From contig JAYKXP010000194.1 in the NCBI GenBank assembly GCA_037176845.1, forward strand, positions 1 to 64,000: DNA of 64,000 bases, in the 5' to 3' direction. Source of the DNA: Paramarasmius palmivorus (taxonomy: Eukaryota > Basidiomycota > Agaricomycetes > Agaricales > Marasmiaceae). Under the pieces are notes generated by a model. It was not told the origin of the DNA. It was given only the letters and a program-made list of their open reading frames with translations, and did no database searches. Made by a program: the position numbers and the translations under genes. This document shows, piece by piece, positions 12,504-24,729 of this stretch; position 1 is the first letter of the stretch; the number at the start of each line of letters is the position of its first letter.

Positions 12504-13403
12504 TTACAGTTGGCCACATTTAGTGAGAAGAGCTGAGTAAGCCATTAAGTGCTTGTAGTCCTCCTCATTCAACAACATCTCTCTCTCTTCAGGTACCATT
12601 TCTCCTCCAAAGATTCCCTTGTACATCTCTGGAATTCTAACACCTGCTTCTGCCATTTGCTTTACCAACTTCAAGCTTTTTATGGCTTGTTTAAGGAGTC
12701 TCTCTGCCAGTGACTTCTCCCAGAAGAACTTCTTGCTTGGATCCTTTGGGTCAATTTCAAGTACATGAGTATACAAGTCATCAGGCTTGAGCAGTCTGAA
12801 ATACATTAAGTCCTCTAGATAGAAGTTGCAATTCTGAGCTATTATGAAGCCATCTTCTGCTGTCACTGTCTTTCCAGGATATATGATCAAACTCCTGTCT
12901 AGTTTCTACAACACAAAATACATCAAGGTAGTCACCAAGTAACACCCACAATCCAGCACCATTATATCACGTTCACATTTGTTGAGCTCAGGGTTGCACT
13001 TAGCAGTCAAAGGAGGACCTGTTAACATCAACACCTGGTCCCATTTTACCTGTTTTTCACATTCCTCTGCCAATCTATTCAGCACATTTGCAGCCTCATC
13101 AGCCTGCACATACATATTTCTCTTACCCAAATACTTATCCACCATGCTCTTGATCCTATTAGGCATAGGCAGCCATGGTACATCTTGGAAATGTGTTACT
13201 GTAACCCAGTGTCTTGTTTTCTTATTGCTATGGATATGGGATAGACACTTCTTGGATCTGTTCTCTGAAAGCACAGTGGCCTCAGTGGTTTCTTGTGCAG
13301 TGAAGGTAATTTCTGGGATGAAGCAAGCATCCAAGAAGATGTAGAAGTATGTCCCTTGAGGAGGGTGTGCTACCTGAGATGGATCTCTCAGGCAGCTAAT
13401 CCT
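12504..13403 (-). CDS. Unrecognised spliced gene, probably element-associated (5' end unclear)
   Basis: Two frames join cleanly on the minus strand: an exon open from about 13,403 to 12,960 and one from 12,905 to 12,504, through an intron 12,959-12,906 (GTGCTG...TTGTAG) in phase 0 (ERDIM joined to KLDRSLIIYPGKT). The protein is about 300 residues, mixed charge and without membrane segments. It includes WVTVTHFQDVPWLPMP, LTGPPLTAKCNPELNKCERD and a late EEDYKHLM motif. The open frame and clean splice argue for a real gene, but no ATG is clear at the 5' end and the surroundings are transposon remains. I do not recognise a family; a host-like accessory gene of a DNA transposon is one possibility. 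Confidence 0.45.
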
Positions 13404-16400
13404 CTATGACCACAGTTTTCTTCTCCATATCTGTACAGTGGTGAGTCTCTATTGGTATTTGAGATTGATTAGTCAACTGATCCAGTCTATAATGTGACAG
13501 AGTCCTGGGGTCTAGCAAACATGGTTAGAAATCAAATATTCCACCAGGAATTAGCAGACTATTGAGGGGCATCACAGGGAACCATTTGTTCTTCCCTGGA
13601 ATTTGGAAGTTTGGACCTATCTTCCTAGGCTGCTTTCCTTCCAGTTTATCTTGTCCTTTGGCAGACTAGACTCATTTGCCTTTTGCCTTCACTAACAGAC
13701 CCTTATTGCTACCTTCTCCTTCACCAGCCAATCCTTTCTTCTGCAAACCAGTATATTTAGCACTGTACCCCATATGAATAAGTGAAGGGCACCATCTGAT
13801 ACTCTGTATCTTCAGTTAAACTCTGTCATGCCTTCTTGATGGTGCTGTCTACTATGTCAGAGCTATTGTCCTTTAGCTTTCACTTCTCAGACAGACCTTT
13901 AGTCTGTACTGCCACAATCTCCACATTGATGGGTGACTCAGGGTGCTGGGCTAGGAGACAAGCTATGTGAAGGCACATGAAACTAACACTGCACACAACA
14001 AACTACACCAACACAAAACAACCAACTAACACAAACAGAATCCAAGCTAGTTCAGATAGCATAATGCCTGTCTGCCAGAAATACAAGTTTATGGAGTCAA
14101 GACAGCAATCCTGTGGTAAGGCCAAACAAGATATGTAGAACTCAAGTAGAGGTTCAGCGTAAGCTTGCTGTGGGAAGATCTTTCTTTCTAAGTTTGCTTC
14201 AGAGATGGAGACACACAACGCAACTGTGCGAGCTCAACAACTCTTGGCAAGGTAGGAGATACAATCAGGTAGCAATTGTAAGGTTACAAGTCAAAAGACA
14301 AAGCCTTAGACTTGAAGGGTACAGACTGGAGGATGGAAAACACTATGTGACACTTCAACTTGTGAAGTCAGCACACCATCCATTTTGCACTTTCATTCCC
14401 CGCCATACATCTCAATATACCCCAGAACCTCAGAGCAAAACATCAATCTGAGTCAGATATGGCTTTCCCCCTAGTTCAGCATTTAGATTAATATTTAGCC
14501 CTCAATGTCTCAACTTCAAGCTAGTTTACTAACATCTACTAATTCTATACATATATATATCTGCAATATTTTATGCTTAAGATACACCACACCAGCCAAA
14601 TGCTAGCATTGGGGACCAGATGGTCACATACACATGATGACCTCACTTACATGAGATATAAAATAGGTAAAGAAATGATGACAACCTTTAAGTGTGACAC
14701 ATACTTTTGGTCTGGATACTTGGTACATAATGCCTTTGGTCTGTAGTGACTGTAATGTAGCATGATTGTGACTATGTGTCCATATAGTGGGTAACATGGT
14801 ATAGGGTGTGCAGTGTAACACAAGATATTACTAGGTGTGTCTCTGTAACCCTTGTTGTGACTTTCTGTAATGTGGGCTATGCTTGCCCACACAATATCTT
14901 TCGGAAATAGTGTTCTGTGCATGTTCTAAGACTTGCCTTCAAAACAAAGAACATTGGCATAACATTTTGGAACTTGGTAAGCCAGTGAGGCATTACTCTT
15001 ATTGTAACCCAGTCTAGTAACTGGTCAACACTTCTTCTTTTCTTTCTGAAAGTCTACTGAGAGTTAGAGGGGTGTGAGGTATTCTGGAAGTGAAGCCATC
15101 TTTCTCTATCTTGAGGAAGCCTTGCAAACTTCTGGCAAGGTTCAGGACTAAGGTCTGTGCCTGAGTGTCTATGTTACCAAATCCAGAGATAGGCACTAAG
15201 TGTTTCTTTTGTTTTGGTCAAAGCTGTCATGATGCTGGATGTCCCCACTTGATATTTTACACTGTCCTGAATGCTCCAGCTTTGCGTATAGTCTGGCAAG
15301 GTGTGCCAACATGATACTAGAACACAGTGTAATAGTATAAGTACCTTGTAAGGCCTCTTCTTACTATCAGTATGTGTGCCATAAAGTTACACACTTTCTA
15401 TGCATAGCACATTGGTAAAAAGGATGATTTTGACAATTTACACACCCAGATGTGTTTAGAGTGTCTCAACGTCACCATCCTCATCCACCTCTGCCAGAAC
15501 TGCGATCACAGACTTACTAGCTGCTAGTGCCAGTACCTTAGTTTTTGCCCTTTTGTCTAAGTTCCAACCACAAAATCTAACATTAATTATGCCATCTAAT
15601 GAAAATACAACTGTGGATATCAGTGGCCACAAGAAAGAAGCAGAATCCAAGAAATGTTGGCCATAGACTCCACAGAACACCTCAATAACTCTTGTGACTG
15701 GAACCTGACTATTTCACCTGTGAACTTAAACCTCTATGATGTTATTTCACAGATGATTGTATGGCTGATAGCAGCAGTGGAGAGAGATTTTGTTTCTAGG
15801 TTGACCTTGAGAGTGGTGCTGTTGGCAGAGGAGTGGCCAAACATGGAGGTATGGCTTTCAGAAGCGTTTAGAAGCCTAATACATATCCATCAGCTATGGA
15901 AACAAGATAATGGTGTAGAATTACACTCACAGGAAAATGAAAAGCCCTGCTAAAAGCAGATGAATGCATCTTGTAGCTTAGATGAGTTTGCTATCTGAAA
16001 TACCCCATTATAAGTTAGTGAACATTGATTTAGATGAGCTACTGCTATGGTTTGCCACAGATTCACACATGGCCATGGAATACAGGCCTTGCCAGAGATG
16101 GGAAACCTGAAAAGGATCTCAAGAGCCAAGGAAAATGCTCAAAATACTATTCAATGTACAGAGAAAAGAGGCTGACAGGTGGCATAATGTGTGCATGGTG
16201 TTTCCACAGCATATGCTATGGGTTCTATTGTATTCCAAAAGGCAAGGGCCAAAACAACGTGTTTTACACAATGGTTACTTGATGGCCAAAAAGTACCCAA
16301 AAGAGTGATTTACAACTTTGCATGCATGTTGGGTCCGTATTGTCTGACATGAGAACCTAGGTTCTTCTTGAACACCCAATTTTTGATCAATAGGTTCCAT

Positions 16401-16436
16401 GCAAAAGAGCATTTGAAATGCTTGTCAGCTGTCTTC
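13404..16436. other. AT-rich stretch without recognisable genes
   Basis: Only short frames without recognisable motifs are seen on either strand. The two longest plus-strand frames (15,654-15,953 and 16,034-16,282) show no family resemblance. The composition matches the transposon remains on either side. Confidence 0.4.
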
Positions 16437-16599
16437 TTAGACACTGATGGCAAAGTGAATAGCAAGGTGAATCAAATCAACTCGAGTGCCACAGAATGCG
16501 GAAATAGTGGGTTCAGGAGAATTAGAAAGTCTGTGAATTACATCATTAGGAAAATAGGCAGAAAAAATATGTACAGATAAATACATTTTGCATTTATAG

Positions 16600-18970
16600 T
16601 TTAGAGTGAATGGTATGAAACACCGTAATACTGGGTGTTTCAAATTTGGTGTCCCAATGTGATTTTGAAGGTAGACAAGTTGAATTCTTTACATCGCTGA
16701 CTGGGGGCTCCCTCACCACTGTTCTCTTTGGTGTTGCGACAATGTTTCTTTGCTTCACCTGGTAGCTCCAAGGTCTCTATCTCCTTGGTGGCTCTTGCAA
16801 ACGTATGTAATGACTTGCCCAATTTGCCAGTTACCTTTTCAAAGGTGGCAAGCATTGAATCTGTTTGTACACACAAGTGAGTGTAACTGTGTCAAGTTGC
16901 AAAGTTGAACAACAAGTCTTGAGCTATGTTGTCCAGCTTTGCCTTGAAGAGACCTTTGAAGCATGGCATAGCACACTATTAAATCATTAGTATGAGTTAA
17001 TAGTATCACATAGTATCATAGTCACTTGCCTGTAAAAAAGGCCTTTATAGTTGCGGCATGTGAACTTTTTGAGAGCTGAAACATCATTTCAAAACCTTTA
17101 TATTGTTCCGTTTCCAAATATGGATACCTTATAATATCTGTGTCCATGTGAGTAAATGTTTGTAACAGTAATATAATAATATAACTAACTGTTTGTTTAT
17201 TGCCTGAATTTTTTCCTTCTTCTAGGCATAGAGACACTGACAGAGGTGTCTAAAGACATCCTCCCATTGGCCAGTGACTTTGTGCATCAAGTCACCACAA
17301 AAGAGATTGTGAAAGTCATCACCAGCCTGGCTCAGGAGTGTTGAGAATGGGTTCTATGATGGATCTATATCAGGTAGCATTAATTGGACTCTCGATGGAG
17401 TACCCTTTCTTGTAAATTAGCTTGCAAACCCTCTCAAACTTGTTTCTTTGGTGCACAGAGTCAAAATGTTGCTTGGTCTCTCATCACTGCATATCAAGTT
17501 TAGTACCTAGCTGAGAGATCTGCAACTTCTTGATGAGGCAGACAGGGCATGGGCAAGCACTGAGGAACTTGATGCTGGCCAATATAACCCTGAAGATGTG
17601 TTAGTCAAGAAAGATATATCAGGAATAGAAAACACATACTTTTCAAGGTAATCTACAGTGTATGAGAAAAGCTGAGGAAATATGAGGTGCAGTATACCAT
17701 TAGTGCACTCAAACAAGAAGCCATGTAGGTACACTTCAACAACCTCCAGGCAAAGGAAGATCAAACCCCAAACAAGCATGATGAAATCTCGTTTATAGTG
17801 TCAAAAGATGCTGTCTGGTGGTAGCCTGTTATTGAAGTGTTTGCAGAAAAATGATTTGAACAAGTCTGGAAGCTGGGAAAAGGTCAGTAACATTGTTTTG
17901 GGCCAGTACATTTCACTTACAGTTGGGACAAATAGGATAGCATTCATAGTGTGCATTGAAGGCTTGAGGTGTAGATATTGAGAGAGGTTTCCTAGAACCA
18001 TATATCCAGGCCACAACAATGCTGTTCCAAACTGGGTTAGGAGTGTACAGTCAGAGCTGTTCATGAGAGCAGCTATGATGATCTCATGCTCACTGTCCTT
18101 AGGAACATGGCTCATCACATCAAGCTCAAGTTCTAGCATACAATCTGAGGTATAAACCTCACTGTATACCTACTCAACTGGTGCATTGGGGTGTGGTCAA
18201 TAGAATTCCTTGAAGGGTTTGAGATGCATCAAATAGAAGGACAAATCCAACAATTCTCCCCAGATAATATCAAGAGGTTTACAATAATAGATATTGTTCA
18301 CTCTAAACTTGATGGCTTCAGACTCATCAACCTTGTGACCTGTGCAGGAGACAGGTACATTGACATGTCCAATGCACCACCCATTACTAGCAATGAATGG
18401 TGGTAGAGTGGAAGGGTCCTGGATGCCTTGAGAGGAAGTGAAAGACAAAGGATCATCAGATGTCAGTGGAACATCAACACCAGAGCGGTATTGATCAAGC
18501 ATACACTCTTGGTCATGAAAGTGGAATCGAGTGAGGTGAGATAGGCTGAAATCAGGTGCAAGAAGAACATTGTAGACCCACTGGTCAATAATTTTCGAAT
18601 CACAGCCCTTGGCAGTGCGACAAATGTTCAAAGTCCAATCCATCAAGCAAAAGATGGAGCTATTCTCAAACAGACCAATATGGCCTTCTGTGCTGCCTTC
18701 ATCTGACAATTCCTCAGCAGAGTTAGGTGGGAAAGGGGATGGGGAAGCAGTGTCTGAAGGATTGGTTACCCCATAGACAGCTTCAGGAGAACATTCAAAC
18801 CATGGATGAATGTCAAAGTTATGCAACTCTGTAAGGTTGTTGATGCCAAATTCTGGCTCACAGGATGGAACATTGAAATGATGGACACAGTATACGCTAA
18901 ATCGATTAGAGTTGGAGGCAATGATATGCCTGACTTTAATCACTTCATTTTTGAACATAAATACACTAGT
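16600..18970 (-). pseudogene. Plavaka-type (CACTA-related) transposase, decayed
   Basis: Reading right to left, fragments in several frames appear in the order known for Plavaka transposases of mushrooms. The N-terminal region (18,958-18,197) has WCIGHVNVPVSCTGH and YYCKPLDIIW. The central domain (18,139-17,801) has SSDCTLLTQFGTALLWPGYM and LGNLSQYLHLKPS. The next fragment has HGFLFECTNGILHLIFPQLF...DYLEKYV (17,779-17,600). A C-terminal part has TDSMLATFEKVTGKLGKSLH and KEFNLSTFKITLG (16,876-16,640). Frames shift between blocks, with introns or indels in between, and the Cys-rich part after DYLEK is lost. It probably once moved by cut-and-paste; no terminal repeats were identified. Confidence 0.6.
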
Positions 18971-18990
18971 TTTGCACTTTACTCATGCAT
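18922..18990 (-). repeat. Inverted repeat arm shared with 24,930-24,993
   Basis: About 60 bp at the start of the minus-strand Plavaka reading frame (encoding FKNEVIKVRHII) recurs in opposite orientation at 24,930-24,993, with only a few mismatches. The two arms bracket the Tc1 insertion cluster. Confidence 0.7.
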
Positions 18991-21197
18991 GTATTAAGTA
19001 GTGAGAATGACATCATCATTGATGGCGCACTCTGAGCTAAAAAATCTAGTTTTTCCCCAACATGTCTCTAAGTAACACTGAAAATATATATACTATTTTA
19101 CTCTAGTACTTTGTGTGACTACAAGCAGTAATAACTGCTTGAACTTGCTTTTCCATCCCACCAATTTGGTTATTGATTACCGATATTGGTAAATTGGCCC
19201 ATTCCTCATAAATTGCCTGCTTCAATTCTCCAGCGCTGGTGGGTCAGTGTTGTTGACATTTGAGCGCCTTCTTCAGTGAGCGCCAAACAGGTTCAATTGG
19301 GTTGAGATCAGGAGAAGAAGGTGGATGAGAGAATAATGGAATGTTATTGTCCTGGAACCAACATAGGGTCAACTTTGACTTGTGTGCAGGTGTGTTATCC
19401 TGCTAGAACTTCAGTCCAGAGATGGATTGCTGCTTCTCCTTGAAGAAAGGTAGGAGGTGCTCCTGTAGTACTTGTTGCTGATAGTGAGTCAAATTCATTC
19501 CTCCTCCTCAGCCTTCTGGATAACCCAGAACTACAATCAGACCCTTTTCATTATACATGATGCAGGCCCAGACCATAACTCGGATATTAGACTGGATGAA
19601 GGTAGAAACGACACAGTCTGGATGGACCACCTCATTCTTTTGCCTGGTTACAAGAATATGCCCATGATCCTCCACCATCTCAACATAACATTCATCTGAA
19701 AAGACTGTGTCCCCCCAGCTCTTGTTCCCACAGTACTTGTTATCCCTCGCCCACCGGTAGTGTGAATACTTGCTACACCTAGAGAGATATGGAACTTGTT
19801 TGGCCACCCGTTGTGAGGCTTATAAAACGCTTGTGAACGAGCAAAATATATATGCCAAGTTGTGCGAGCGGGGTTCGACGTTGTCAAAGGATCCGTACAA
19901 TCGACACAAGAAATCAACTAGCACACTAGTTGAACTTCTACAAATCACTAGGACACAAGGGAAGTGTACGAGCGATGGATGAAACAATGTAATATGATAA
20001 TATGGTCTCGATATAATCAAGACAACGCGAGCCAACCTATAAACCTATCTATAACTATTCCTATACGTTCCTATGACGCAAAATAACCTATCGAACCTGA
20101 CAAGGGTAAAGACCTATTGTTCCTATGAAAGGCACTGGTTACACTAGTTGAACTAGCACGACAACCAGGCCACCTATAAGCTAGTGGGGCTCCACACCAA
20201 GTGAAAAGGGATCTAGTGGGGCTCCACACTAGTCCTGAAACAATCAATCCTATCCAAAGAGTCTAGATGAACTAGCTCTGTCCTATGGGTATCTCAAAGT
20301 TCTAATTTCACGACTCTAGTTTAATATAGAGAAGGGCTTTTCAAGGTTTTTATTTTCTAAGTTATTTTCTAAGCACACGTCGCCTCTATGGTCAACGATA
20401 GAAGACAAGAACTCTGCTATTGGTGCACTAGGGCTACGTATATAGCAGGGTAATTGCTTGAGAGCTTCCTAGGGGAAACCCTGCTGCTTATATACCCGCA
20501 AGCGTACATATTTTACATATAAGTGAAAATGGACACGATAAAGTAATAGTAACTATGCAAGAAAGGAGAACGAGGAGAGGATTCTGTCCATATGAAGTAA
20601 GTATCTACCAGAAAAGGAAGGTTTGGGTATATATTGGTCGGAATTTGACATTATTTTGCAGGACTGCGAGTCATATTACTTTTTGGTTGCTAGGAAGTGG
20701 CGCGCGGAGGCGCTGTCCCGCATGGTACGTTTCGGATATCGGTGCTAGGACATAGTTATTCCGCTCGGAACTTGCTAGGAGTCCGATCTCAACCGAAACA
20801 CTTCGGATTTGTATCCGAGGAAGGTAGGCTCTATGCCCTTGTAGTTCTATATTATATTTTCTATGTCCTAGGACAGTCCTGGCACAGAATCCTATCTGTT
20901 TCCTTGTTATAGGACTATATGTCCCTCACTAGTGTCTGTACTAGCAGTAGGAATCCCAACTCGAAGCTCGAGGGATATTCTGATCGATATGGAAAGCTGT
21001 TAAGCTCCCATATGGTCCTCGTATCGATGACCCGGTTACTCGGACATTTCTAATCCAGGTAACTCTGCTCTCGAAGGTGACTTGCACCTCCAGCTTCTAC
21101 CGTATTTGGTATATAGCTCTGATTCGTCCCCTAGGGTCCTTCTACGCTGTGGTAGTTGGTCCTCGTTCACTATCCCATCTCATATGTCCCATAGCGC

Positions 21198-23002
21198 TGT
21201 GAGGGTACCAGAACGAAATCGCTGAAAAACAGTCATTTTGACACTAATTGTTGTGTTCAGAATCGCACTAGTACATCATACTAAGTACTATATGGACTTG
21301 GTAGCACTACTAGGAACCTAGTAGTGCGCATATGACGAAGAATAAGATAGGCATGCACTGCGTAGTGAATACTAGCTACGCGCGCATAGACATTGATGTT
21401 GTCGTTAGCCCTATATGATTGCGCTAGGATATGCGTCGAAACCTGTAGACCATATCTATACTCTATTATCAGGCTGGAACCTTATGAGGACATGCTACTG
21501 TACATGGTAGACTTCCTAGTAGGTCATATGGCTACACTATACTCGCGCTAGGGGACATATGACATGGGATAGTGAACGAGGACCAACTACCACAGCGTAG
21601 AAGGACCCTAAGGGACAAATCAGAGCTATATACCAAATACGGTAGAAGCTGGAGGTGCAAGTCACCTTCGAGAGCAGAGTTACCTGGATTAGAAATGTCC
21701 GAGTAACCGGGTCATCGATACGAGGACCATATGGGAGCTTAACAGCTTTCCATATCGATCAGAATATCCCTCGAGCTTCGAGTTGGGATTCCTACTGCTA
21801 GTACAGACACTAGTGAGGGACATATAGTCCTATAACAAGGGAACAGATAGGATTCTGTGCCAGGACTGTCCTAGGACATAGAAAATATAATATAGAACTA
21901 CAAAGGCATAGGGCCTACCTTCCTCGGATACGAATCCGAAGTGTTTCGGTTGAGATCGGACTCCTAGCAAGTTCCGAGCAGAATAACTATGTCCTAGCAC
22001 CAATATCTGAAACGCACCATGCGGAACAGCGCCTCCGCGCGCCACTTCCTAGCAACCAAAAAGTAATATGACTCGAAGTCCTGCAAAATAATGTCGAGTT
22101 CCGACCAATATATATCCAAACCTTCCTTTTCTGGTAGATACTTACTTCATATGGACAGAATCCTCTCCTCGTTCTCCTTTCTTGCATAGTTACTATTACT
22201 TTATCGTGTCCATTTTCACTTATATGTAAAATATGTACGCTTGCGGGTATATAAGCAGCAGGGTTTCCCCTAGGAAGCTCTCAAGCAATTACCCCGCTAT
22301 ATACGTAGCCCTAGTGCACCAATAGCAGAGTTCTTGTCTTCTATCGTTGACCATAGAGGCGACGTGTGCTTAGAAAATAACTTAGAAAATAAAAACCTTG
22401 AAAAGCCCTTCTCTATATTAAACTAGAGTCGTGAAATTAGAACTTTGAGATACCCATAGGACAGAGCTAGTTCATCTAGACTCTTTGGATAGGATTGATT
22501 GTTTCAGGACTAGTGTGGAGCCCCACTAGATCCCTTTTCACTTGGTGTGGAGCCCCACCAGTGATCGTTAAAGCTTAGTGTGGAGCCCCACTAGCTTATA
22601 GGTGGCCTGGTTGTCGTGCTAGTTCAACTAGTGTAATCAGTGCCTTTGGTTGTCGTGCTAGTTCGACTAGTGTAACCATAGCCTTCATAGGAACAATAGG
22701 TCTTTACCCTCGTTGGGTTCGATAGGTTATTTTGCGTCATAGGAACGTATAGGAATAGTTATAGATAGGTTTATAGGTTGGCTCGCGTTGTCTTGATTAT
22801 ATCGAGACCATATTATCATATTACATTGTTTCATCCATCGCTCGTACACTTCCCTTGTGTCCTAGTGATTTGTAGAAGTTCAACTAGTGTGCTAGTTGAT
22901 TTCTTGTGTCGATTGTACGGATCCTTTGACAACGTCGAACCCCGCTCGCACAACTTGGCATATATATTTCGCTCATTCACAAGCGTTTTTATAAGCCTCA
23001 CA
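21198..23002 (-). mobile_element. Inverted second copy of the same TG...CA element, nested inside the first
   Basis: This 1,805-bp copy also runs TGTGAGG...CCTCACA but in reverse orientation: 21,555-23,002 matches the left part of the outer copy (19,812-21,197) as an inverted repeat, and 21,198-21,555 matches 23,007-23,353. It is flanked by GCGC (21,194-21,197) and GCGT (23,003-23,006), a 4-bp duplication with one C-to-T change. The outer sequence is continuous across the insertion when compared with the inner copy. The inner copy is about 70 bp longer because of extra short tandem repeats at 22,511-22,685. Confidence 0.85.
22511..22685. repeat. Short tandem repeats expanded in the inner element copy
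   Basis: Three copies of GTGTGGAGCCCCAC and two copies of a roughly 40-bp unit starting GGTTGTCGTGCTAGTTC occur here. The outer element copy (20,138-20,250, opposite strand) has two and one, respectively. This accounts for the length difference between the two copies. Confidence 0.75.
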
Positions 23003-23694
23003 GCGTGGGTATAGTGTAGCCATATGACCCACTAGGAAGTCTACCATGTACAGTAGCATGTCCTCGTAAGGTTCCAGCTTGATAATAGAGTATAGATATG
23101 GTCTACAGGTTTCGACGCATATCCTAGCGCAATCATATAGGGCTAACGACAACATCAACGTCTATGCGCACGCAGCTAGTATTCACTACGCAGCGCATGC
23201 CTATCTTATTCTTCGTCATATGCGCACTACTAGGTTCCTAGTAGTGATACTAAGTCCATATAGTACTTAGTATGATGTACTAGTGCGATTCTGAACACAA
23301 CAATTAGTGTCAAAATGACTGTTTTTCAGCGATTTCGTTCTAGTACCCTCACACCGTCAATGAAGTCCATGGGCAGCAAGAACATTTTGAGCAGTTGATG
23401 TTGAGACTGGAGTGGCAACACTATTTACAATGGATGAAAGAGGTGTACAGCGATTTTGAATGGCCTCCTGCACAATCTGATGTTCAACCCGCTCAGTGAC
23501 CTTGGGAGGTCAACCAGAGCATGGGAGAGAATGTGTTGAACCAGTCAAAAGGAATTTGTCCTGGATTTTGTATGCAGTGCTGAGTGGAATATTCTCCTTT
23601 TCAGCAGCTTCTGCAACACTCATCCCTGCCTGAATTGCACCAATAAAGCGGTTCTCCTTTGGGCTATCATGGTGTGTATATGAGTTGCGGACTA

Positions 23695-24729
23695 GGGAGA
23701 AGGTCCCTAAGTAAAATCACTATGGGCTACATCTAGATTACCTACTGGATGCACCAAAGAGATATTTTCAAGTTAATTTACCCCTTCATACACACCAGAG
23801 AGTTATACTGGCTCAGGCATCACTCAGGACTGATGGCAGAGGGGGAAACTGATTGGAAATCACTGATGCCGGATATAGCAAAGGTCTAGAGACCTGTCAG
23901 CCAAAGTTGAACCTATTGATCGGAGCAGAGGCAAAGCTGTTCAAACCATTGTTACAGTGGCAGAAGCAGATTTCCTCTGATATACCTTATTAGAACGTGT
24001 CCACATGGAGTGGATAAGAAAATTTAGAGGTGGTGTTATGTGGAGGAACGGTGTTGAGCGACCAGGAGCTCAGGAGGACCTTGCCAGGCCTCCAATTGGT
24101 GGAAAAGCACTTGGCGCATGGAAAAGAAAATTTTGTGGAGGCTAAACACCTACCTAATACTATGACTGCTCTCAGTGTATAAAAGCACTCTACTGTGGCG
24201 TAGTGGTGCAAGTGTGGTTCAGCATGATCAGAGTTGCTGTGCTTAGAGATATCTACTCAAGCTTGGTCTCAAGAGGGGTAAAATTACTTCTATTTGTTTT
24301 TTCCATGCACCAAGCACTTTTCCATCAATTGGAGGCCTGGCAAGGTCCTCCTGAGCTCCTTGTCGCTCAACACCGTTCCTCCACATAACACCACCTCTAA
24401 ATTTTCTTATCCACTCCATGTGGACACGTTCTAATAAGGTATATCAGAGGAAATCTGCTTCTGCCACTGTAACAATGGTTTGAACAGCTTTGCCTCTGCT
24501 CCGATCAATAGGTTCAACTTTGGCTGACAGGTCTCTAGACCTTTGCTATATCCGGCATCAGTGATTTCCAATCAGTTTCCCCCTCTGCCATCAGTCCTGA
24601 GTGATGCCTGAGCCATTATAACTCTCTGGTGTGTATGAAGGGGTAAATTAACTTGAAAGAATCCCTTTGGTGCGTCTAGTAGGTGATCTAGGCGTAGTCC
24701 GTAGTGAATTCACTTATAGACCTTCTCCC
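23695..24729. mobile_element. TA-flanked element with ~435-bp terminal inverted repeats
   Basis: The arms 23,695-24,128 and 24,296-24,729 are inverted copies of each other around a spacer of about 170 bp. The ends read GGGAGAAGGTC...GACCTTCTCCC and are bordered on both sides by TA, the duplication expected of Tc1/mariner-type transposition. No coding sequence is recognised. It sits between the Tc1 coding region and the likely Tc1 terminal sequence at 24,730-24,785, so it appears to be nested in the Tc1 element. A non-autonomous fold-back element is the simplest reading. Confidence 0.6.

Larger units (their letters stand above)
19812..23353 (+). mobile_element. TG...CA element (probable solo LTR), outer copy, inserted in Tc1
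   Basis: Ends are TGTGAGG at 19,812 and CCTCACA at 23,353, flanked by the 4-bp direct repeat CCGT (19,808-19,811 and 23,354-23,357). The outer copy itself is 19,812-21,197 plus 23,007-23,353, about 1.73 kb; the middle is a second copy of the same element. It holds no long reading frame with recognisable domains. TG...CA ends, a short terminal inverted repeat and a 4-bp target duplication fit a long solo LTR of a retrotransposon best. A non-autonomous DNA element making 4-bp duplications is the alternative. Confidence 0.75.
19103..23671 (-). pseudogene. Tc1/mariner transposase split by a 3.5-kb insertion
   Basis: The N-terminal half (23,671-23,354) encodes a paired-type helix-turn-helix: ENRFIGAIQAGMSVAEAAEK, IPLSTAYKIQ and LPCSG*PPKVTER. 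The C-terminal half (19,811-19,103) encodes the DDE region: DTVFSDECYV, IRVMVWACIM, QDNTPAHKSK, SSPDLNPIEPVW and EEWANLPISVINNQI. Removing the insertion 19,812-23,353 plus one copy of the 4-bp duplication CCGT restores a continuous frame (GLH*RVAKQ). Stops remain in the restored frame: TGA at 23,512-23,510, TGA at 23,359-23,357, and TAG in F*QDN, where Gln is usual; another TGA occurs in H*PTS. The element is therefore dead from decay as well as from the insertion. Confidence 0.85.

Noticed and set aside
20555..22187. Matching frames on opposite strands (20,555-20,755 and 21,987-22,187, among others)
   Set aside because: They are the same sequence in the two inverted element copies, too short and without domains; the match reflects the repeat, not two genes.
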